This document shows, piece by piece, positions 17,913 through 26,892 of a stretch of 64,000 bases of DNA (position 1 is its first letter; each line of letters begins with the position of its first letter). The position numbers and the translations under genes are program-made. The notes beneath the pieces are model-generated. The model did not search any database. It had not been told where the DNA came from and saw nothing but the letters and a program-made list of their open reading frames with translations. The stretch comes from Mucilaginibacter gossypii. GTDB lineage: Bacteria; Bacteroidota; Bacteroidia; Sphingobacteriales; Sphingobacteriaceae. The stretch spans positions 597,767 through 661,766 of the forward strand of contig NZ_FNCG01000002.1 of NCBI RefSeq assembly GCF_900100945.1, read 5' to 3'.

Positions 17913-19232
17913 ATGAAGCTATACCATTTAAGATCGCTGTTTTTTATATGTGTCCTGTTTGGGAGCACTATTGTTGTATCTGCTCAAACCGACAAGGTAA
18001 CTACTACCACTATTGGTTTGGGCTGGGCTAATAACTCTGTCAATACAGTTGTTTTCCGCAAAAACTCATTAGTTACTTTTAAGGGTGAACAATACGCCGC
18101 TTATTATAACAACGACCAGGCTTTAGTGTTGGCTAAGAGAAAAAGCGGATCTGGTAACTGGCAGGTTGCTGCAACGCAATATAAAGCCGATGCTGCTGAT
18201 GCCCATAAGGATATCAGTATCATGGTTGATGGTGCCGGCTATTTGCATGTTGCCTGGGGACACCATAATCAGACTTTAAACTATGCTAAAAGCATTAAGC
18301 CCGGAAGCCTAACTTTGTCGGCCCAACAAAGCATGACAGGGGTTGGCGAAAACAAGGTCAGCTATCCCGAATTTTATCGTTTACAAGATGGCGATCTGTT
18401 ATTTGTTTACCGCGACGGAGGTTCGGGTAACGGAAACCTGGTCATGAACAGGTATAATATAACTACTCAAAAATGGGTTAACATACAGCAAAATCTTATT
18501 GACGGTGAGGGTAAACGCAATGCCTACTGGCAAATGTGCATCGATAAAAAAGGGACAATCCATATTTCATGGGTATGGCGCGAAACGCCAGACGTAGCAA
18601 GTAATCATGACATGTGCTATGCCCGATCAAACGACGGAGGTTTAACCTGGGAAAAATCGACTGGCGAAAAATATATGCTCCCGATTAATGCTGCTAATGC
18701 TGAGTACACATGCCGGATTCCACAGCACAGCGAGCTCATCAATCAAACATCCATGTTTGCCGATGACGGGGGCAACCCTTTTATCGCAACCTATTGGCGC
18801 GATAGCAGTTCAACTACACTACAGTATCATATTGTTTTTAAAACCAGCAGTAGTTGGCATTCGGCCAATCTTGGTTTTAGGAAAACAGCATTCGGTCTTG
18901 GCGGTACAGGTACCAAACTGATCCCGATATCGCGCCCGCAAATTATAGCCTGGAATAAAAGCGGAAAACAATCAGTAGCGATTATTTTCAGAGATACCGA
19001 ACGTGGGGATAAAGTTTCTGTGGCTGTAAATAACGATCTGCAAAGTGCGAACTGGCAGGTTAGTGATTTAACTGCCATGCCTGTAGGGGAGTGGGAGCCC
19101 ACCTATGATACCGAACTATGGAAAGATAAAGAGGTTCTTAACCTGTTTGTACAAAAAGTAACGCAGGTAGATGGTGAGGGTAAGGCCAACGTGGCGCCTA
19201 CGAAAGTACAGGTGTTGCAATGGAAACCTTGA
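17913..19232 (+). CDS. Secreted BNR-4 repeat beta-propeller enzyme (GH145- or PL24/25-like)
   Basis: A 439-residue secreted protein with a signal peptide (cleavage near VVSAQ) and a BNR_4-type seven-bladed propeller. Visible family features are ADAHKDISIMVDGAGYLHVAWGHH (about 95-118), a YPEFYRLQDGDLLFVYRDGGSGNGN segment and the RSNDGGLTWE Asp-box. BNR_4 enzymes include ulvan lyases (PL24/PL25) and, as I recall, the GH145 alpha-L-rhamnosidases that act on L-Rha-alpha-1,4-GlcA caps of arabinogalactan. L-rhamnose mutarotase and a DUF2264 protein in the same locus favour the second role, but I cannot separate the two from sequence alone. It is the first enzyme gene after the SusC/SusD pair. Confidence 0.85.
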   Translation: MKLYHLRSLFFICVLFGSTIVVSAQTDKVTTTTIGLGWANNSVNTVVFRKNSLVTFKGEQYAAYYNNDQALVLAKRKSGSGNWQVAATQYKADAADAHKDISIMVDGAGYLHVAWGHHNQTLNYAKSIKPGSLTLSAQQSMTGVGENKVSYPEFYRLQDGDLLFVYRDGGSGNGNLVMNRYNITTQKWVNIQQNLIDGEGKRNAYWQMCIDKKGTIHISWVWRETPDVASNHDMCYARSNDGGLTWEKSTGEKYMLPINAANAEYTCRIPQHSELINQTSMFADDGGNPFIATYWRDSSSTTLQYHIVFKTSSSWHSANLGFRKTAFGLGGTGTKLIPISRPQIIAWNKSGKQSVAIIFRDTERGDKVSVAVNNDLQSANWQVSDLTAMPVGEWEPTYDTELWKDKEVLNLFVQKVTQVDGEGKANVAPTKVQVLQWKP

Positions 19233-19236
19233 AATA

Positions 19237-19293
19237 GAAAGTCTTAAACCCTGATTCAGAAGTTCTAAGTCTTTAGAAAAACTTAAGACTTTC
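19237..19293. repeat. Intergenic inverted repeat GAAAGTCTTAA / TTAAGACTTTC
   Basis: An 11-bp perfect inverted repeat (19237-19247 and 19283-19293) lies between the BNR-4 and DUF2264 genes. Further AAGTCTT/GACTTGAGACTT fragments lie inside and after it. Such AAGTCTTAA-rich stretches look like a short dispersed repeat rather than a terminator, as no U-tract follows. Confidence 0.5.
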
Positions 19294-19352
19294 GACTTGA
19301 GACTTACAACATGGAACTTGAACCAAAGTATAATAAACAAATAACAGCCCGG

Positions 19353-20588
19353 ATGAAGAAACTCATATTTTATTTTCTATTGATAAGTGCTCCGTTTTGT
19401 GCATCGGCCCAAAGCAAAAAGAATACCGCACAAGTATCCGACAGGAAACTGTGGTTAAGCTACATGGATAAGGTAGCCCGGCCAGTGATCAGCAACCTTG
19501 CAGCCGATCAGCTTAAGGAAAAAATGCCAATGGAACTATCTGACAGAGTAGATAATAAGGAAAGTCGTGCTAAGGTGGGATACCTGGAAGCTTTTGGCCG
19601 CACATTGTGTGGTATAGCGCCGTGGTTACAATTAGAGGGAGGTGATCCCGCCGAAGTAAAACTTCGTGAGCAATACCGGGCATGGTCTTTAAAGGCTATC
19701 GCTAACGCTGTTAATCCGCAGGCTAAAGACTATATGCAATGGAGCGGTGGCCAGCCATTGGTTGATGCCTCGTTTGTTGCTTTTGCCTTGGTACGGAGCC
19801 CATGGTTATGGGAGCACCTTGATGATGCTACCAAAAAACAAGTGGTTGAAGTAATGAAAACTACCCGGGCAACTGTTCCGGTTTACTCCAACTGGATTTT
19901 GTTTTCGGGGATAATAGAGGCATTCTTTTGCAAATATGACCTGGGCTACGATCCGGTAAGGGTTGAATTTGGTATCCGCGAATTTACAGAACATTGGTAT
20001 GTTGGCGACGGTATGTATTCGGACGGGATGAGCTTTCATCTCGATTATTATAATAGCATCGTGATCCATCCCAATCTGAGTACCATATTGGAAGAGGTAG
20101 ATGCTAAAAAGAAAACTTATGTGCGTGAGGAACAACGTGAGCTGGCTGTTGGCCAACGTTATGCCGAAGTGCTTGAGCGCCTTATTAATGCTGATGGAAG
20201 TTACCCCGCTATAGGACGGTCGATAGTTTATCGCGGCGGCGCATTTCATCATTTAGCAAATATCGCCTACAAAAAACAACTGCCTGCAAGCCTGAAACCG
20301 GCACAGGTAAGATGCGCGCTAACAGCTATGATCAAAAAAACGCTTGGCGCGCCGCAAACTTTTACTGCCGATGGCTGGCTTAATATGGGTTTATATGGCA
20401 AGCAGCCCAGCCTGGCCGATTTTTATATTACAACAGGCAGCCTGTATTTCTGCGCCACCGCTTTTGTACCATTAGGTCTGCCCGAAGCCGATCCGTTTTG
20501 GGCTGATGCGGAAGAACCCTGGACCGCAGTTAAAATTTGGAGCGGCCAAGATGCACCTGCAGATCATGCACTTGATATCAGAAAATAA
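19353..20588 (+). CDS. DUF2264 family secreted protein (GH154-like)
   Basis: A secreted protein of 411 residues from the chosen start. ATG 19353 is preferred over an in-frame ATG at 19311 because it places a clean signal peptide (MKKLIFYFLLISAPFCASAQ) at the N-terminus. The body matches DUF2264: SRAKVGYLEAFGRTLCGIAPWL, then QPLVDASFVAFALVRSPWLW, NWILFSGIIEAF and YSDGMSFHLDYYNSIVIHP, an alpha/alpha-toroid-like fold. As I recall, some members form CAZy family GH154, with beta-glucuronidase activity. A glucuronidase would fit the BNR-4 enzyme just upstream and the galactosidases downstream. The domain is sure, the activity inferred. Confidence 0.88.
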   Translation: MKKLIFYFLLISAPFCASAQSKKNTAQVSDRKLWLSYMDKVARPVISNLAADQLKEKMPMELSDRVDNKESRAKVGYLEAFGRTLCGIAPWLQLEGGDPAEVKLREQYRAWSLKAIANAVNPQAKDYMQWSGGQPLVDASFVAFALVRSPWLWEHLDDATKKQVVEVMKTTRATVPVYSNWILFSGIIEAFFCKYDLGYDPVRVEFGIREFTEHWYVGDGMYSDGMSFHLDYYNSIVIHPNLSTILEEVDAKKKTYVREEQRELAVGQRYAEVLERLINADGSYPAIGRSIVYRGGAFHHLANIAYKKQLPASLKPAQVRCALTAMIKKTLGAPQTFTADGWLNMGLYGKQPSLADFYITTGSLYFCATAFVPLGLPEADPFWADAEEPWTAVKIWSGQDAPADHALDIRK

Positions 20589-20602
20589 TACAACATCTTT
20601 AT

Positions 20603-21709
20603 ATGAAATACTATCGTTTTTTATTGCCGGCCTTTTTGCTGCTAAGTATCATCGGTCGTGCGCAAACCAAATTAACCAGTTTTAGTCCGGGCGCAATCTG
20701 GCCAGATGATAAAGGGGTGCACATCAATGCCCACGGGGGAGGCATTCTGTATAATAATGGGGTTTATTATTGGTTTGGCGAACACAAAATTGCCGGCGAT
20801 GCAGGTAACCGGGCAATGGTTGGAGTTCATTGCTATTCGTCAAAAGACTTATACAACTGGAAGGATGAGGGGATCTCGCTGAGTGTTTCGCCAGATACCA
20901 CAAATGATATAGCAAAAGGCTGCATCCTGGAAAGGCCCAAAGTTGTTTATAACAAAAAGACAAAGAAATATGTAATGTGGTTTCACCTGGAACTATTAGG
21001 CAAAGGCTACAGCGCTGCCCGCGCCGGGGTTGCTGTAAGCGATAAGGTGACCGGCCCGTACAAGTTTATTAAAAGCTATCGCCCTAACCCAGGGCAGATG
21101 CCGTTTTATCCGGCACTTACACCCGAAGGTGATAAAATAAACTGTGTTAATCCGGCTCACGAAACCGATAAGTTTTTTTGCCGCGATTTGCCCGGCGGCC
21201 AGATGGCCCGCGATATGACTGTTTTTGTTGATGACGACGGCAAAGCCTACCACGTTTTTTCATCCGAAGAAAACTACACCCTTGATTTGGCCGAACTAAC
21301 TCCCGATTATACAGGGCATACAGGTAAGTTTATCCGTATCTATATAGGCCATCAAACCGAAGCTCCTGCATTATTTAAACGTAACGGAATTTATTACATG
21401 ATAGGCTCGGGTTGTACAGGTTGGGCACCCAACGCCGCCCGTTGGTTCAGTGCAAAATCAATTTGGGGGCCTTGGACTTACCACGGTAACCCTTGCCAGG
21501 GACAGGATAGCAAAATAACTTACGGCGGTCAAAGTACGCATGTATTGCCTGTGGCCGGTAAAAAAGATGCCTTCATATTTATAGCCGATAAATGGGCTCC
21601 AAAAGACGCCATTGATGGCCGTTACCTGTGGTTGCCCATCAGCTTTAAAGGTGATGATATCGAAATAAGCTGGGTAGATAACTGGAACCTTGACATATTT
21701 AAGAAATAA
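20603..21709 (+). CDS. Secreted glycoside hydrolase family 43 enzyme (galactanase-like subgroup)
   Basis: A 368-residue five-bladed propeller hydrolase with a signal peptide ending near IGRAQ. The start WPDDKGVHINAHGGGILYNNGVYYWFGEHK is typical of GH43 members related to exo-beta-1,3-galactanases (subfamilies 24 and 34), not of arabinanases. Further features are the acidic segment GCILERPKVVYN (about 110-120), RDMTVFVDDDGKAYHVFSS (about 202-220) and the TEAPALFKRNGIYYMIGSGCTGW motif (about 250-273). An exo-galactanase would cut the beta-1,3-galactan backbone of type II arabinogalactan. It starts 14 bp after the DUF2264 gene, and its stop codon is directly followed by the GH2 start. Confidence 0.9.
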   Translation: MKYYRFLLPAFLLLSIIGRAQTKLTSFSPGAIWPDDKGVHINAHGGGILYNNGVYYWFGEHKIAGDAGNRAMVGVHCYSSKDLYNWKDEGISLSVSPDTTNDIAKGCILERPKVVYNKKTKKYVMWFHLELLGKGYSAARAGVAVSDKVTGPYKFIKSYRPNPGQMPFYPALTPEGDKINCVNPAHETDKFFCRDLPGGQMARDMTVFVDDDGKAYHVFSSEENYTLDLAELTPDYTGHTGKFIRIYIGHQTEAPALFKRNGIYYMIGSGCTGWAPNAARWFSAKSIWGPWTYHGNPCQGQDSKITYGGQSTHVLPVAGKKDAFIFIADKWAPKDAIDGRYLWLPISFKGDDIEISWVDNWNLDIFKK

Positions 21710-21710
21710 T

Positions 21711-23564
21711 ATGCGAAACTTCATAAGCTTATGCTGCCTGCTGTTCGTTACCGGTACGGCGACCGCTCAAGACAGTCTCATTACCAATATCCAAAGCCGT
21801 AAAGCACTTGATCTGAACGGCAAATGGCAATACATTGTTGATCCGTACGAAACCGGGTTTTATGATTATCGGTATAAGGAGCTCAACGAAAAAAATGGCG
21901 ATGCCTATTGGAACAGCGGCATCCCGGCTAATAAAACTGAGAAAAAGGAGCACGGCTATATCGATAAATATAGCATTGATGTACCCGGCGACTGGAACCA
22001 TCAAAAGCCGGAATTTACTTATTACGAGGGTACTATCTGGTATAAAAAATCGTTCGACTACGTTAAACCGGCCAATGGCGGCAGGCAGTACCTTTATTTT
22101 GGTGCGGTAAATTATAGGGCCGATGTATACCTGAACGGTAAAAAGCTGGGCATGCACAAAGGTGGCTTTACGCCGTTTAATTTTGAAATTCCTGCCGGGC
22201 TGCTTAAGGAAAAGGATAACCTGTTGGTGGTTAAGGTTGATAATAAGCGCTATGCAGACGAGGTGCCAACCCTTAACACCGATTGGTGGAACTACGGAGG
22301 TATCACCCGCGATGTAAAACTGGTTGAAGTACCGGCAACTTATATCCGCGATTTTGTAATCCAGCTTAAAAAGCCTGTTAATGGTGCGGCTCCCGCAAAA
22401 CAACCGGAGATAAGCGGATGGGTTAAACTGAGCGATACTCCGCCAACTGGTCAAAATATCACCGTACAAATACCCGAGCTCAAGTTTAGTAAGCAGTTTG
22501 CTGCCACAGGCAAACTTACGCAGGTTAGCTTTAAATTGCCAAAGGTGCAGCTATGGTCGCCCGAAACACCTAAGCTGTATAAAGTTATCATAAGGTCCGG
22601 TGCCGATAAAACAGAAGATAAGATAGGGTTCCGCACCATCGAGGCGTATGGCCCGAAGCTATTGTTAAACGGTAAGCCTGTGTTTTTACGGGGGATCTGT
22701 ATCCATGGCGAAATACCGCAGGACGTGAGAAGGGCTTACACCCAGCAGGATGCTGAACAATTGTTAACCCAGGCGCATGAACTTGGCTGCAATATGGTTA
22801 GGCTGGCACATTATCCTCATGACGAAAAGATAACCCGCCTGGCCGATTCGCTGGGGATTATGGTTTGGTCGGAGATCCCGGTTTACTGGACGATTGATTT
22901 TGGCAATGCTGCTGTACTTGAAAAGGCAAAAGCCCAGCTTAATGAAATGATCACCCGCGACCATAACCGCGCCAGTATCATTATCTGGTCGGTTGGGAAC
23001 GAAACACCGGTGAGCCCGACACGTACGAATTTTATGCATGATCTGATTATCAGGGCCAAACAACTGGATGATACGCGCCTGGTTTCGGCGGCGCTTGAGG
23101 TAAATTATGGTTCGGGTAAAGATTTGAATGTGGTGGATGATCCGCTGGGTGAGTTTGTTGACCTCGTTGCTTTTAACGAATACCTTGGCTGGTATGGCGG
23201 CATGCCCGATAAATGCCGTTCTACAAACTGGAGCACGCCATACAATAAACCTTTATTTATCAGCGAAACCGGGGCCGAAGCTAAAACCGGTTTTCATGCC
23301 GATTCATTGACCCGCTTTAGCGAGGAGTACCAGGAGTGGTATTTTAAGGAGCAGGTAGCTATGTTTAAGCGGATGCCTGCAAATTTCGTGGGCCTGTCAC
23401 CATGGGTAATGGCCGATTTCCGGTCGCCCAAACGGAATAACCCACTGTACCAGGAAGGCTGGAACCGCAAGGGTCTTTATGATGATAAAGGCAACAAAAA
23501 GAAAGCTTTTTATATTCTTCAAAACTATTACAAACAAAAAAGCGCAGAAGCGCTGAACAGATAG
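21711..23564 (+). CDS. Secreted glycoside hydrolase family 2 (beta-glucuronidase/beta-galactosidase type)
   Basis: A 617-residue GH2 enzyme. ATG 21711 is chosen because it gives a proper signal peptide (MRNFISLCCLLFVTGTATAQ) and does not overlap the GH43 gene. An upstream in-frame ATG at 21690 would. Domain order is sugar-binding jelly roll (about 25-220, YEGTIWYKKSFDY, NYRADVYLNGKKLGMHKGGF), immunoglobulin-like domain (about 225-310) and TIM barrel (about 315-600). The acid/base is Glu 431 in WSVGNE, the nucleophile about Glu 519 in ISETGAE. NWWNYGGITRD-type and FLRGICIHGE segments resemble beta-glucuronidases, but galactosidase activity cannot be excluded. It is cotranscribed with GH43 and GH35. 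Confidence 0.93.
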   Translation: MRNFISLCCLLFVTGTATAQDSLITNIQSRKALDLNGKWQYIVDPYETGFYDYRYKELNEKNGDAYWNSGIPANKTEKKEHGYIDKYSIDVPGDWNHQKPEFTYYEGTIWYKKSFDYVKPANGGRQYLYFGAVNYRADVYLNGKKLGMHKGGFTPFNFEIPAGLLKEKDNLLVVKVDNKRYADEVPTLNTDWWNYGGITRDVKLVEVPATYIRDFVIQLKKPVNGAAPAKQPEISGWVKLSDTPPTGQNITVQIPELKFSKQFAATGKLTQVSFKLPKVQLWSPETPKLYKVIIRSGADKTEDKIGFRTIEAYGPKLLLNGKPVFLRGICIHGEIPQDVRRAYTQQDAEQLLTQAHELGCNMVRLAHYPHDEKITRLADSLGIMVWSEIPVYWTIDFGNAAVLEKAKAQLNEMITRDHNRASIIIWSVGNETPVSPTRTNFMHDLIIRAKQLDDTRLVSAALEVNYGSGKDLNVVDDPLGEFVDLVAFNEYLGWYGGMPDKCRSTNWSTPYNKPLFISETGAEAKTGFHADSLTRFSEEYQEWYFKEQVAMFKRMPANFVGLSPWVMADFRSPKRNNPLYQEGWNRKGLYDDKGNKKKAFYILQNYYKQKSAEALNR

Positions 23565-23573
23565 CGCATCACA

Positions 23574-25403
23574 ATGAAAAAAATTACAATATCTTTTTTA
23601 ACATTATTTTTATGCTTCAGCATAGCGGGCTTTTGCCAGGTACCCAAACATACCTTTGCGCTGGGCGATGAGGCTTTCCTGCTTGACGGGAAACCTTTCC
23701 AGATGATCTCGGGCGAAATGCATTATCCCCGCGTACCGCGCGAAGCCTGGCGCGCCCGCATGAAAATGGCTAAGGCAATGGGCTTAAATACCATTGGCAC
23801 CTATGTTTTCTGGAACCTGCACGAGCCGCAAAAAGGCAAGTTTGATTTTAGCGGTAATAACGATGTGGCCGAGTTTGTTCGTATTGCTCAGCAGGAAGGC
23901 CTGTGGGTGATCCTTCGCCCAAGCCCGTATGTTTGTGCCGAATGGGAGTTTGGAGGATATCCTTACTGGTTGCAGAACGAAAAAGGCCTTGAGGTGCGTA
24001 GTAAAGAAGCCCAATACCTTAAAGAGTATGAAAGCTATATCAAAGAGGTAGGCAGGCAATTGGCCCCGCTACAGATAAACCATGGCGGTAATATCCTGAT
24101 GGTACAAATTGAAAATGAATACGGCTCATATGGCAGCGATAAAGAGTATCTGGGGATTAATCAAAAACTATTTAAAGAAGCCGGTTTTGATGGATTGCTG
24201 TACACCTGCGACCCTGCCCCCGATTTGGTAGCTGGTCATTTGCCGGGATTACTTCCTGCTGTTAACGGTCTTGATAATCCTGCAAAGGTTAAAAAGATCA
24301 TTAATGAAAATCACGATGGTAAGGGCCCGTATTATATTGCCGAGTGGTATCCGGCCTGGTTTGATTGGTGGGGAACTGCCCATCACACTATCCCTGCCGA
24401 ACGTTATGCCGGTAGGCTTGATTCCGTACTGGCAGCAGGGATTTCTATCAACATGTACATGTTTCATGGCGGTACTACCCGTGCGTTCATGAATGGTGCT
24501 AATTTTAAAGATACCTCGCCTTATGAACCGCAAACGAGCAGCTATGATTATGATGCACCCTTAGATGAGGCAGGTAATGCTACCCCGAAATTTATACAGT
24601 TCAGGCAGGTGATCCGTAAGCATTTGCCTGCCGGTATGCAATTGCCGGATGTGCCGGCAGCCAAACCGGTAATCACAATTCCTGCTGTTAAACTAACACA
24701 ATCGGTAAGTTTATTAAATACTCTGCCAGCTGTTAAAGAAAATCTAAGTCCGCTTACGTTTGAAGACCTGCACCAGGACTATGGCTTTGTGTTGTACCGA
24801 ACTGTTTTAAACGAAAGCAAAAGCGGACAGCTCAAACTAAAAGAGCTTAGGGACTATGCGGTGATTATGATTAACGGTAAAAAAGTGGGCACGCTCGACC
24901 GTAGGCTTAATCAGGATAGCCTGTATCTAAAACTTCCGGCAGGTAAAGTAACGCTTGATATTTTGGTGGAAAACCTTGGCCGCGTCAACTTTGGTAAGTA
25001 TCTTTTGCAAAATAAAAAAGGGATCACTCAACAGGTGCTTTTAAACGGAACAGAAGTGCAGCATTGGAAAATGTATTCGCTGCCGTTTCATGATCTAAGC
25101 ACCGTGAAATTCTCCGCTGCAAAGCAAAATGTAGAATCGCCGGTTATCAGGAAAGGTGGATTTACGCTGGATAAAGTGGGTGACACTTACCTTGATATGA
25201 GCAACTGGGGAAAAGGTGTGGTATGGGTAAATGGCCACAACCTTGGCCGGTACTGGGGCATTGGTCCGCAGCAAACCTTATACCTGCCGGTTGAGTGGTT
25301 GAAAAAAGGATATAATGATGTTGAGGTGCTTGAGCTGTTAAAACCTGAGCAAGATCAGTTATCCGGCGTCGATAAACCGATATTGGATGTGGTAAAATCT
25401 TAA
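23574..25403 (+). CDS. Secreted glycoside hydrolase family 35 beta-galactosidase
   Basis: A 609-residue GH35 enzyme with a signal peptide (cleavage near AGFCQ). The TIM barrel (about 35-355) opens with FQMISGEMHYPRVPREAWRARM and has the acid/base Glu 182 in IENEYGS and the nucleophile Glu 257 in AEWYPAW. The C-terminal half carries two beta-sandwich domains ending in WGKGVVWVNGHNLGRYWGIGPQQTLYLP. It should remove terminal beta-galactose from imported or surface oligosaccharides. It begins 9 bp after GH2 and is the last glycosidase of the cluster. An inverted repeat separates it from the rhamnose mutarotase. Confidence 0.96.
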   Translation: MKKITISFLTLFLCFSIAGFCQVPKHTFALGDEAFLLDGKPFQMISGEMHYPRVPREAWRARMKMAKAMGLNTIGTYVFWNLHEPQKGKFDFSGNNDVAEFVRIAQQEGLWVILRPSPYVCAEWEFGGYPYWLQNEKGLEVRSKEAQYLKEYESYIKEVGRQLAPLQINHGGNILMVQIENEYGSYGSDKEYLGINQKLFKEAGFDGLLYTCDPAPDLVAGHLPGLLPAVNGLDNPAKVKKIINENHDGKGPYYIAEWYPAWFDWWGTAHHTIPAERYAGRLDSVLAAGISINMYMFHGGTTRAFMNGANFKDTSPYEPQTSSYDYDAPLDEAGNATPKFIQFRQVIRKHLPAGMQLPDVPAAKPVITIPAVKLTQSVSLLNTLPAVKENLSPLTFEDLHQDYGFVLYRTVLNESKSGQLKLKELRDYAVIMINGKKVGTLDRRLNQDSLYLKLPAGKVTLDILVENLGRVNFGKYLLQNKKGITQQVLLNGTEVQHWKMYSLPFHDLSTVKFSAAKQNVESPVIRKGGFTLDKVGDTYLDMSNWGKGVVWVNGHNLGRYWGIGPQQTLYLPVEWLKKGYNDVEVLELLKPEQDQLSGVDKPILDVVKS

Positions 25404-25508
25404 ATAAGCTTAAAGCCGAAAGCTTAAGGCTCAAAGCCTTTTTATGTGTATCGGAGAAATAAACTAATAAAAGCTTTGAGCTTTTCGCTTTAAGCCTTAA
25501 GCTCTTTT
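25404..25508. repeat. Imperfect inverted repeat of AAGCTTAA/GCTCAAAGC units
   Basis: The first arm (about 25406-25441) and second arm (about 25469-25508) are built from the same short words, AAGCTTAA, AAAGCC and GCTCAAAGC, in opposite orientation. The element fills the gap between the GH35 and rhaM genes. The arms can pair into a long imperfect hairpin. It could be a dispersed repeat or a transcript-processing structure. Confidence 0.55.
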
Positions 25509-25530
25509 AATAATATAAATACTATTTACA

Positions 25531-25845
25531 ATGGCAAGAGTAGCATTTAAAATGAAGCTTCATGAAGGGCAAACCGCCGAGTACAAGGCGAGGCATGATG
25601 CCATTTGGCCCGAATTGAGCAGTTTGCTTAAAGATGTGGGGATCAGTAATTATTCTATTTTTTTAGATGAGGACACGCACTGGCTTTTTGGCGTAATGGA
25701 TGTTGAAGATCAGGAAGCCCTTGATCATTTGCCTGATAGCCCTATTATGAAAAAATGGTGGTTATACATGGCCGATATCATGGATACTAATGCCGATCAT
25801 TCGCCGGTGAGTGTGCCTTTGAAAGAGGTGTTCTTTTTGCCATAG
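25531..25845 (+). CDS. rhaM: L-rhamnose mutarotase
   Basis: A 104-residue cytoplasmic enzyme that interconverts the alpha and beta anomers of L-rhamnose before isomerization. Length equals that of E. coli RhaM. The conserved active-site residues Tyr 18 and His 22 (AEYKARHDAIWPEL) and the KKWWLYMADIM and PLKEVFFL segments are present. It lies downstream of the PUL enzymes, in the same orientation, so rhamnose is a likely product of the locus. No rhamnose isomerase, kinase or aldolase gene is in the window. Confidence 0.95.
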   Translation: MARVAFKMKLHEGQTAEYKARHDAIWPELSSLLKDVGISNYSIFLDEDTHWLFGVMDVEDQEALDHLPDSPIMKKWWLYMADIMDTNADHSPVSVPLKEVFFLP

Positions 25846-26018
25846 ATAGGAATATTGCTATTATTAAAATGGTTGTCATAAAGTGCGTGCTGCGGTAGGC
25901 GCCTTTGTGGTGCCCATTTTTGTTTTGTACGGATAGTATATGCCTGGCTTTCACCTTGCTGTATATGTTGTATCTTAATTAAAACAATTATTTTTACGGA
26001 TATAGTTAGTTTCATACC

Positions 26019-26828
26019 ATGGTTGAGATATTTCAGAATATCCGTAAAATATACAGGTTCAGCGCACCTTGCGAAGAGCTGGCTAACTATATCGAATTTT
26101 ATTCACAATCAGTTTTAGATTTATCTGCACAGTACGTAAAAAATGAATTTTCATCGGTGAAAATGTTCCCCAGTTGGACACCTACTTTTTATATCAACCT
26201 TGGTTCGCCTTATTATATTGATTTGAAGGATACCCGGTATCATGTAAGGGAGCAGCAAGATGTTTTAATATTGAGAAATGAGGACGTTACCAGGCATAAA
26301 CTACCTGCCGATAATATATTCACGGTTAAATTTAATCCGGGCGGTTTAGAAGCCGTTTCAGGTCTAAATCAAGTCCCGGTTATTGACAAGATCATTAACC
26401 TTAATCAAATTTTGCCCTGGGAATTACTTCAAAAAGTAAAACGGCCTGTAAGTTTCGAGGAGCGTGTAATCATTGTTGAATCATTTTTGTTAGAGAAGCT
26501 CATTAAACAGGTAAGCCAGGATCATTATGTTAAAATTGTTAACGACAGCATTGGCGAATATCAGGCTACTGGCATGCAGTTGAATACATCAAAAGTTGCT
26601 GAGAAGCTGTTCATTACTTCTAAAACTATCAATCGGTATTTCAACAGGGTGATTGGCACTCCGCCTAAAAATTATTTCTCAATTGTGCGGGGCAGAAATG
26701 CATTAACAGCATTTGTAAATAACAGAGAAAGCTTTGTTCCGATAGATTATGGATATTATGATTTGAGCCATTTTTATAAGGACGTTATGAACCTTACCGG
26801 TCAAAGGATAACCAAGCATCAATTTTAA
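26019..26828 (+). CDS. AraC family transcriptional regulator
   Basis: A 269-residue cytoplasmic regulator. The N-terminal part (about 1-165) has a DUF6597-like sensing region (PCEELANYIEFYSQS, FTVKFNPGG). The C-terminal part (about 185-265) holds an AraC-type helix-turn-helix pair with KVAEKLFITSKTINRYFNRVIGTPPKNY and DYGYYDLSHFYKDVMNLTGQRITKHQF. It sits between rhaM and a secreted alpha/beta hydrolase. Its target is unknown. It may control itself or the hydrolase gene, since the PUL already has its HTCS. Confidence 0.88.
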   Translation: MVEIFQNIRKIYRFSAPCEELANYIEFYSQSVLDLSAQYVKNEFSSVKMFPSWTPTFYINLGSPYYIDLKDTRYHVREQQDVLILRNEDVTRHKLPADNIFTVKFNPGGLEAVSGLNQVPVIDKIINLNQILPWELLQKVKRPVSFEERVIIVESFLLEKLIKQVSQDHYVKIVNDSIGEYQATGMQLNTSKVAEKLFITSKTINRYFNRVIGTPPKNYFSIVRGRNALTAFVNNRESFVPIDYGYYDLSHFYKDVMNLTGQRITKHQF

Positions 26829-26892
26829 TTTGTCCGTTTTTTACTTTTAACGGGTAAGGCAGATCGCTTTCTTTGTAAGCTAAACAACGGTC

